A DNA stretch of 18,712 nt from JASFTV01 sp050050615 (lineage in GTDB: Bacteria > Desulfobacterota > DSM-4660 > Desulfatiglandales > HGW-15): NCBI GenBank assembly GCA_050050615.1, contig JASFTV010000025.1:1-18712 (forward strand), given 5' to 3'. Shown here piece by piece: positions 13,059 to 18,712 of the stretch. Positions within the stretch are counted from its first letter, which is position 1. Each line of letters opens with the position of its first letter. A program made the translations under genes and the position numbers. A model generated the notes under the pieces. It saw nothing but the letters and a program-made list of their open reading frames with translations, made no database searches and had not been told where the DNA came from.

Positions 13059-16000
13059 CCCTATAAAGCAACCGCCGCCACCGCCCGCGGCTCCTGAAGC
13101 AGCACCGCCTGCCATGCGGCTGCCCGGCATCACGCCCACTTCAGAACTCTGCACACTCTCATCCTGATCAACGTCCACCGATGTCACCACATAGTACCAG
13201 GTACCACTCTGTGTAGAAGCATCCAGGTATTCCGTACCCGTGATAGTACCCGTGTTGACCTTCTCGTACGGCCCACCTGGCATTGTACTCCGGTAGACGT
13301 TGTACCCTGAGACATCATTGCTGTCGCAATCTGTCGCACCCTGCCAGCTCAGGGCCACGCCACCACTTTCAAACTGCCCCACGAGCCCTGTGGGCGCTGC
13401 GGGAAGCGGAACCTTCAGCACCATGGCCGGGTCCCCGAAAAGCAGAAACGTTGTGCTCACATCCTCATAGCCCTCCCCATTGGCCAAAAGGGTCTGCTTG
13501 GCCAAAGAGATCGCCCGTCCAAGAGCTCGAATGTCCTGCGTAAAGATAGCATCAAGAAGCGCTCTGTCGAGGATATGCTGCCCCTCCGGCGGTGTCATCC
13601 CCGTGGACATAAAGGTCGCCACCGCACCGCCACCTGGCGATCGCATGAACACCTCAGCGATGGATGGCCAGCTGAAAAACTCCGGATCCACGAAATTACC
13701 GTTCAGACAGGTCATACTGATAACAAAAGGAAGCATATCAATATTGTTCAGAGCGTCCACGTCTGCGTTTGCAAAGATAGGCTCCAAGTTCCATATCTGC
13801 AAGGAACCATGGCCACTGTAATTGACAATGAGGCTCCCTTCATTTTCGACTTTGTTTTTGATGACGGTGGTCAGAGCCCCAGCACTCGCATAGTCAGCCC
13901 GATACTCCTTGAAGGGGGCATTCATGCCTGTCGGGATCAGCGCGGCTGCATCATTGTTCATGATCTCAAAAAGAGCCTCGTACTCCTCAACAGGCTTGTC
14001 CGCCACAAGCAGAACATTCTTCTCCCACATCTTCGTGTTACCGGCCGTCTCATAGGTGACAATCTTGTTCACCATATCATCAGCACGACCCACAGTGGCT
14101 GCAGGCAGCCTTCCAACATAAAGGTCGGGGACCAGGTCACTGCCACTCACCCTTGCAAACCAATCATCTGTGGCCGTCTCCCCCATGTGCTCCGTGTAGG
14201 CCAAATACACCGGCACATAACTGTATGCGCTCTCATCCATAGTTGGGTTGGTCTTCTTATAGTTCTCCTTGGGATCCACCGTACCATCTCCCACCAAAAG
14301 CACATACTGGAGCGCCGGCTTGGTCCAACCCTCATAGGCATAGGTGAGAAAGTCCTTAACGGCCTGCGGGGTGTGGATCCCGTAGCTGAACTCATCAAAG
14401 ATGTTCTCCACATCCACAACCTTCACACGGAGGCTCTGGCCCTCGCGAAGAGCCACAAGATACTCGAGCCATCGATAGGCATCTCCCTTTGAATCCCAGC
14501 CCAGATCTCTGTGGGTGATCAAAATGTAATCTGCCCCATTCGCCCTATCAGACAGGCTTGATGCCACATTCTCTGAAACCCCCACAGGAATCTTCAATGC
14601 ATTGGAGGAGAGCACCATATACGTTCTTTCTCCTGAGCCACTGCGCGGCTCCATGTGCAAGGCATACGTTCCCGTATCTTCTATTTCAAAATTGACGATC
14701 CGCCTTACATCCCCGGCTGAGGTGATGTCAAAGGCCATCAGGTCATTTCCCGTGAAATCTGTAATACGGTAGCGTGACCCCGCCTCGTGGGTGAACTTCA
14801 GCGTCTCGTTGCTTGAAACAAAACTCCGCGCATAGGTCGCTTCAAACCAGTCCACCAGAATCCCATCAGGATCTGACGGGTCAGGACCGCTGTTACACTT
14901 GAGACTCACCGTGTTAATTCCCTCAAGAAACGTCACGTTATCCACGACAACCTCATAATCGGCCATACCGCTCCAGTAGTAGGTCTTGGGAATTGAGCCA
15001 TTGACTGCGACTTCCACCTCATGATCCATATCCGTGACAGCCGTAAGCAGGATCTTTATGCTGCCGGATCCCGGATCACCGGACAGTGAGAAGGTGAAAG
15101 GCGTCCACTGCCCCCCACCCAATGCCGCAGGATAGCCCGGACCCAACACATAGGTCTGGAAAAACCACCGATCCCTGGAGTCCGCACCCGGCGCCAAAGC
15201 CACGTAGTATTCATCCTGCTCATGACGAACGGTGACATTATGCGTGCCCGCAAGCTGGGCAACGCCCGGGGTACCATTAATCGCAGCCATGCGCAATGCT
15301 CCGGGGATCGCCCATGTGGTCAGCCAGTACACATTGTACCTGGCATATTTTGCGTACTCGGCCGCCACAGGCTGCCCGTAAAACTCAACGTAGTCCCCGT
15401 TGTCAAACTGGTTGTCCCCGTCTCCATCATAGACCGATATGGCCACTTCCTGACCCAGATTGTAGAGCCGGACCTGGTCCAGAGCCATCCCTGCCACATC
15501 CACGTTATTGCTCGCAAGCCAGCTCCCTGTCATCCGGTAAAAGCCATCCTCTGAGACAAAAACCTTGTAAACAGGGCCCTGAGAAACCGGAGGAGACCAC
15601 GCCACTGCTCTGGAGACGGTTCTCGGCCCTGAGGGCGAAGGCGCAGGGACAGCCACCGCTCGCGATAGGGTCCTTTCCTTCGCACCTTCATACTCTATCC
15701 TCACCCTGATTCGGGTGTAATGCGTCAATTCTTCGCTCACAGGGTTGAAAACCAGAGGATAGAAGAGCACTTGGAGCTTTTCCTGATCTCTGAAGGTATA
15801 CGTCTGACCTAACCGGGTTGTCTCCCCAGGGTAAAAACCATCCGTAGCGTAGGTCTCCCTATCCATGGCGAAGACTTCGGACACATGCGCTGCTCCCGCT
15901 TCACCTTGAACCACTTCTTCAGGAACCGGATAGACGCGATAGCCGGAATAGGTCTGGCTCACGGTCGTTTCCACACTCAATGATGGGGACACACTGTCAG

Positions 16001-18712
16001 GCAGGTCTAAGAGAACCCCTTTCACAGGAAGCTCAGGCTTCCCGAGCTCTTGGGTCAAACCATGGATATAGTCCAGAATACGGAGCCTCTGATACGTTAC
16101 CCCCTCAACCTCCACCATCTCCATGTCAAAAGCTTCTGTACGAAGCTCCAGGGTGACCCCGCCTTCGTCAGCAGCCACAATCTGAACACCCTTGCTCAGG
16201 GTGCAGGTCTCACCAATCTCGTCCTGAGAAATTCTGCCGTCCTCATTACCATCCAGTATTCCGTCTCCATCCGTATCCCGATTCAGAGGATCCGTGCCCC
16301 GCTCATACTCTTCCAGGTTGGTAAGGCCGTCATTGTCCAGATCATTCCACGAATCAACGACAGCAGGATTCAGCCCGTGGGCGATCTCCCAGTCGTCCGG
16401 GATCCCATCCCCATCCCAGTCCACGCAGATCGGGCCGTGGAGTCTCCTTTTCCCGTATGCGTCGATGTCCTCCAGCTTGTAATAGTAGAGGTTCCCTGGG
16501 ATGACTTGACTGTCCACAAAGTTGTATGCCCTGCCCTTGACCGAAAAGCTCAACGCTGGGATCAGTTTGTCATTAAGTCTCTCAAAAGGCCCGGACGGGC
16601 TGCTTGCCCTGTAGAGGTTGAAACCCATGTTGGCAATCTCTTGCGCCGTCTCCCACTCCACGAGCACGGAACTGCCCTGGCCTTTGGCTGTAAATGAGAC
16701 AAGACTAACCGCTGTGGCCGGACTGGCCTCTTCAGCTCCCACGGTATAAAACCCCGGACTGCCGATATCGCCGGGGTTATTCTGATTGGCATATTCCGTT
16801 TCAATCCAGCACACGGTAAGGACTTGAGCCGAGACGCGCAGCTCATCCATGTCGCCCTCATAGCGGCGGGCGTCACTACGACGGCCGCTGTACACTGCAG
16901 TACCTGAAACGATATTACCAGTCAAAGAGTCGAATCCAACCTCTGAACCGTTCACATAAGCGTAAACATTTGCGCCGTCATAGCGCATAGCCAGGTAGAC
17001 CCACTCATCTCGAGGCACAGAAACCGGTTCTATACGCACCTGCTTGGTGCCGTTGTAGACTCGGGCATTGTGAAGGTCCTGGGCTGGATCAGCGCTATCC
17101 TGCATACCCAGCATGTAGGGATAACCAGTACCAATCTTGTTGATCAACGCCTCGTCGTCGTTTACACCAGCGGCAGGTGTGCGTGCCCAGCCTGTCAGAG
17201 TTATCGTGTTTCCGGTGATGTCGAGCCCTTTATTGAGGGGCCATTCGATATAATCATCCGTACCGTCAAGATCGAGGGCGTTACCGATTTTCCCATCACT
17301 GATAGAGTTAGCGGGAATCATGGTGCCATAGGTATCGCCATCGTTGTCATTGGAGGTGGAATCGCAGATTTCATCTGTGCCACCGCCACAGTCTCCGTCC
17401 GTGGAGATGGAAGGGTCTTCCGCCATGTGCCAGACAGCCACATACTTAGGATCCCAAACCCCAGCGGGATCCTCTGTGGACACATAGACATTAGGGTTTC
17501 CGTAGTACATGTAAATGGTTGTATCACTTGAGGAAGACAGCTTGGGGATCCTCACCCAGGCCATGAGCTCTCCTGTTCCACTGTCCCATTTTTCGATCTC
17601 GTGGTCTAACGTGCACGGTGCCGGTGCTAAGTCATCGCAGACCGTATCATCCAGGGCCCTGAAGATAATGTCATAACCATCGGCTTTGGCTTTGCTGGCA
17701 AGATCGGGGTCTGTGATCCTGACCAGAATAGGGAAATCATCCAGATCCGCCGCACAACTTCCGCCCAGGTTCGCCGCAGGAATGGTAATCGGTTTTCGAT
17801 AGGAAAAAATGCCGTTGGCTAACTGCACCTCTGCATAGACAGAGTAACTACCCAGGACGGTGCCATTCGCTGTATTATACAATCTAAAACAATAATCCCC
17901 GCCGTCTGACGCATATTCGCTCGCCCGCAGGACGAATTCGATCTCGGTAAATTCTCCCACATTCAACGTGATACTGCCCGTGGCGTTGTCTGTATCCTTG
18001 ACTTGTCCATCCACCCAGGTGGAGCCCTCATTTGTAAGGCCTGAGTTATCAGAAGTTTGTTCTCCGTCAGTAATGTAGCTGGAGTCCACAATCTCCCAGT
18101 GGTCGCTGGGGCCAGAAGCCGTGGTGGGCACTGCGGCGTAGGTCCCGGAACCGCATGTGGCGGTTTCCGCCCACTGGAGCTGATAGGTTATCGGGCCTGT
18201 GGTCTGGTTCCCTTGATTGCATATCAGGAACCGCAGCCGAATCGCGGTTTTAATCGCGAGACCACTGAGCTTGCTGTCTTCACTTGCGGCAAACGAAGCG
18301 CCCGTGTATGTAAAACCGGACAGATCTATCACCTGCCAGAAAAAGTTGGCGTCCTGACCTGTATAGGACCGGTCCCAATTGAGGGTTGTACTGTTAGAAA
18401 ACCAGGCGCGCCAGTAAGGTCTGGGAAATGCTGTGCCGGTTCCATTACTATCGTTAAAGGAGATGGGAAACGCTGTGGTGGTATCGACCGCCGTGATCGT
18501 CTGATCCTCTGCCGAATCCCCAGAAGCCGCATAATCGCTTCCCCGCTGAACATTTAATGAACTTTGACTGATTACAAAGTACCTGCAAGTAACGGTTCCA
18601 CTGGTTGTATCCTGACGTGAAAAACTCAGGGTCGTAGAATCAGTCAACTCAACCTTGGCTGAGGTCTGGTCTAGACCGTTGGTGTCCACTTCCCAGTTCA
18701 TGAAGACAAAGG
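13044..18712 (-). CDS. Large secreted gingipain-like C25 protease, 5' partial
   Basis: At least 1888 residues; the frame stays open to the window edge, so signal peptide and true start are missing. Numbering from the Met at 18701, domains run: an unassigned beta-rich part (1-295), DUF2341 (about 300-405), a LamG/concanavalin-like domain (420-655), a fibronectin-III-like domain (657-754), Asp-rich DxDxDG calcium repeats (760-830), a propeptide-like C25 region (830-1030), a C25 cysteine peptidase (1388-1754), and a fibronectin III domain (1757-1858). Catalytic residues fit gingipains: H1631 in YSGHGS and C1665 in SMTCLNGN, 34 apart. The C-terminus is a Gly-rich run then CFIGTIAD, like the start of the CFI-box C-terminal signal but ending seven residues after the Cys. 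Probably exported, cell-surface or secreted, carbohydrate- or protein-degrading adhesin-protease. Confidence 0.9.
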   Translation of the reverse strand, partial: FVFMNWEVDTNGLDQTSAKVELTDSTTLSFSRQDTTSGTVTCRYFVISQSSLNVQRGSDYAASGDSAEDQTITAVDTTTAFPISFNDSNGTGTAFPRPYWRAWFSNSTTLNWDRSYTGQDANFFWQVIDLSGFTYTGASFAASEDSKLSGLAIKTAIRLRFLICNQGNQTTGPITYQLQWAETATCGSGTYAAVPTTASGPSDHWEIVDSSYITDGEQTSDNSGLTNEGSTWVDGQVKDTDNATGSITLNVGEFTEIEFVLRASEYASDGGDYCFRLYNTANGTVLGSYSVYAEVQLANGIFSYRKPITIPAANLGGSCAADLDDFPILVRITDPDLASKAKADGYDIIFRALDDTVCDDLAPAPCTLDHEIEKWDSGTGELMAWVRIPKLSSSSDTTIYMYYGNPNVYVSTEDPAGVWDPKYVAVWHMAEDPSISTDGDCGGGTDEICDSTSNDNDGDTYGTMIPANSISDGKIGNALDLDGTDDYIEWPLNKGLDITGNTITLTGWARTPAAGVNDDEALINKIGTGYPYMLGMQDSADPAQDLHNARVYNGTKQVRIEPVSVPRDEWVYLAMRYDGANVYAYVNGSEVGFDSLTGNIVSGTAVYSGRRSDARRYEGDMDELRVSAQVLTVCWIETEYANQNNPGDIGSPGFYTVGAEEASPATAVSLVSFTAKGQGSSVLVEWETAQEIANMGFNLYRASSPSGPFERLNDKLIPALSFSVKGRAYNFVDSQVIPGNLYYYKLEDIDAYGKRRLHGPICVDWDGDGIPDDWEIAHGLNPAVVDSWNDLDNDGLTNLEEYERGTDPLNRDTDGDGILDGNEDGRISQDEIGETCTLSKGVQIVAADEGGVTLELRTEAFDMEMVEVEGVTYQRLRILDYIHGLTQELGKPELPVKGVLLDLPDSVSPSLSVETTVSQTYSGYRVYPVPEEVVQGEAGAAHVSEVFAMDRETYATDGFYPGETTRLGQTYTFRDQEKLQVLFYPLVFNPVSEELTHYTRIRVRIEYEGAKERTLSRAVAVPAPSPSGPRTVSRAVAWSPPVSQGPVYKVFVSEDGFYRMTGSWLASNNVDVAGMALDQVRLYNLGQEVAISVYDGDGDNQFDNGDYVEFYGQPVAAEYAKYARYNVYWLTTWAIPGALRMAAINGTPGVAQLAGTHNVTVRHEQDEYYVALAPGADSRDRWFFQTYVLGPGYPAALGGGQWTPFTFSLSGDPGSGSIKILLTAVTDMDHEVEVAVNGSIPKTYYWSGMADYEVVVDNVTFLEGINTVSLKCNSGPDPSDPDGILVDWFEATYARSFVSSNETLKFTHEAGSRYRITDFTGNDLMAFDITSAGDVRRIVNFEIEDTGTYALHMEPRSGSGERTYMVLSSNALKIPVGVSENVASSLSDRANGADYILITHRDLGWDSKGDAYRWLEYLVALREGQSLRVKVVDVENIFDEFSYGIHTPQAVKDFLTYAYEGWTKPALQYVLLVGDGTVDPKENYKKTNPTMDESAYSYVPVYLAYTEHMGETATDDWFARVSGSDLVPDLYVGRLPAATVGRADDMVNKIVTYETAGNTKMWEKNVLLVADKPVEEYEALFEIMNNDAAALIPTGMNAPFKEYRADYASAGALTTVIKNKVENEGSLIVNYSGHGSLQIWNLEPIFANADVDALNNIDMLPFVISMTCLNGNFVDPEFFSWPSIAEVFMRSPGGGAVATFMSTGMTPPEGQHILDRALLDAIFTQDIRALGRAISLAKQTLLANGEGYEDVSTTFLLFGDPAMVLKVPLPAAPTGLVGQFESGGVALSWQGATDCDSNDVSGYNVYRSTMPGGPYEKVNTGTITGTEYLDASTQSGTWYYVVTSVDVDQDESVQSSEVGVMPGSRMAGGAASGAAGGGGGCFIGTIAD

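Noticed and set aside
13575..14492. 305-codon plus-strand frame inside the C25 gene
   Set aside because: Long only because the opposite strand is a GC-balanced coding region; the minus frame has the catalytic H and C motifs.

Overview
This 18.7 kb window looks like chromosomal DNA from an uncultivated, roughly 50% GC, Gram-negative anaerobe of the Desulfobacterota (old Deltaproteobacteria) type. That placement is inference from the gene content: an outer-membrane beta barrel, a Wzc-like tyrosine autokinase, a gingipain-type C25 protease ending in a Gly-rich CFI tail, PqqD/radical-SAM/HprK-related genes, and many short palindromic and degenerate intergenic repeats. No rRNA, tRNA, CRISPR array or transposase was found.

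Layout. 1-400 is repeat-rich DNA with a 212-bp MITE-like element. 519-947 (-) is a PaaI-type thioesterase. From a clear sigma70-like promoter at 1194-1222 a compact + strand operon runs: PqqD-family carrier (1313-1603), radical SAM/SPASM enzyme (1608-2693), a 57-residue three-cysteine RiPP precursor (2709-2882), and an HprK-related P-loop kinase (2917-3810). Converging on it is a 1089-residue Wzz/BY-kinase protein (3825-7094, -) with a third membrane segment and two SPOR-like repeats fused after its tyrosine cluster. Next comes a NTP_transf_5-type nucleotidyltransferase (7343-8473, -), then a 730-bp gap holding two divergent promoters and a 290-bp inverted repeat, then an outer-membrane barrel protein (9203-10177, +). 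A HEAT-repeat membrane protein (10411-11898) overlaps a CPBP intramembrane protease (11874-12506). Converging on the protease gene is a second, stand-alone RiPP precursor (12538-12702, -) with its own promoter. The rest (13044 to the window edge, -) is a very large secreted C25 protease whose N-terminus lies outside the window.

How it may work together. The most interesting system is the RiPP locus. Two precursors share the leader pattern Y-E-K-P-x-L-T-x-[VI]-[KR]-L-x-x-E-x-A-V-L-x-x-C-K and then diverge into different three-cysteine, Gly-containing cores ending in GS. The YxxPxL part matches the leader motif that PqqD-like recognition elements bind in lasso peptides, so the PqqD protein can be expected to present both precursors to the SPASM radical SAM enzyme. 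The HprK-related kinase and the nucleotidyltransferase belong to families that travel with PqqD proteins in bacteria with exopolysaccharide/sorting systems. Here they flank a polysaccharide co-polymerase/tyrosine kinase, suggesting a link between the peptide and the cell surface. No dedicated exporter or leader peptidase is visible; the CPBP protease beside the second precursor is the only local protease candidate besides C25.

A second theme is repeats. Degenerate 7-9 nt units of the type AATTCCT / AAATCCC fill four gene ends, and the stop codon of the C25 protease lies at the edge of one of these blocks.
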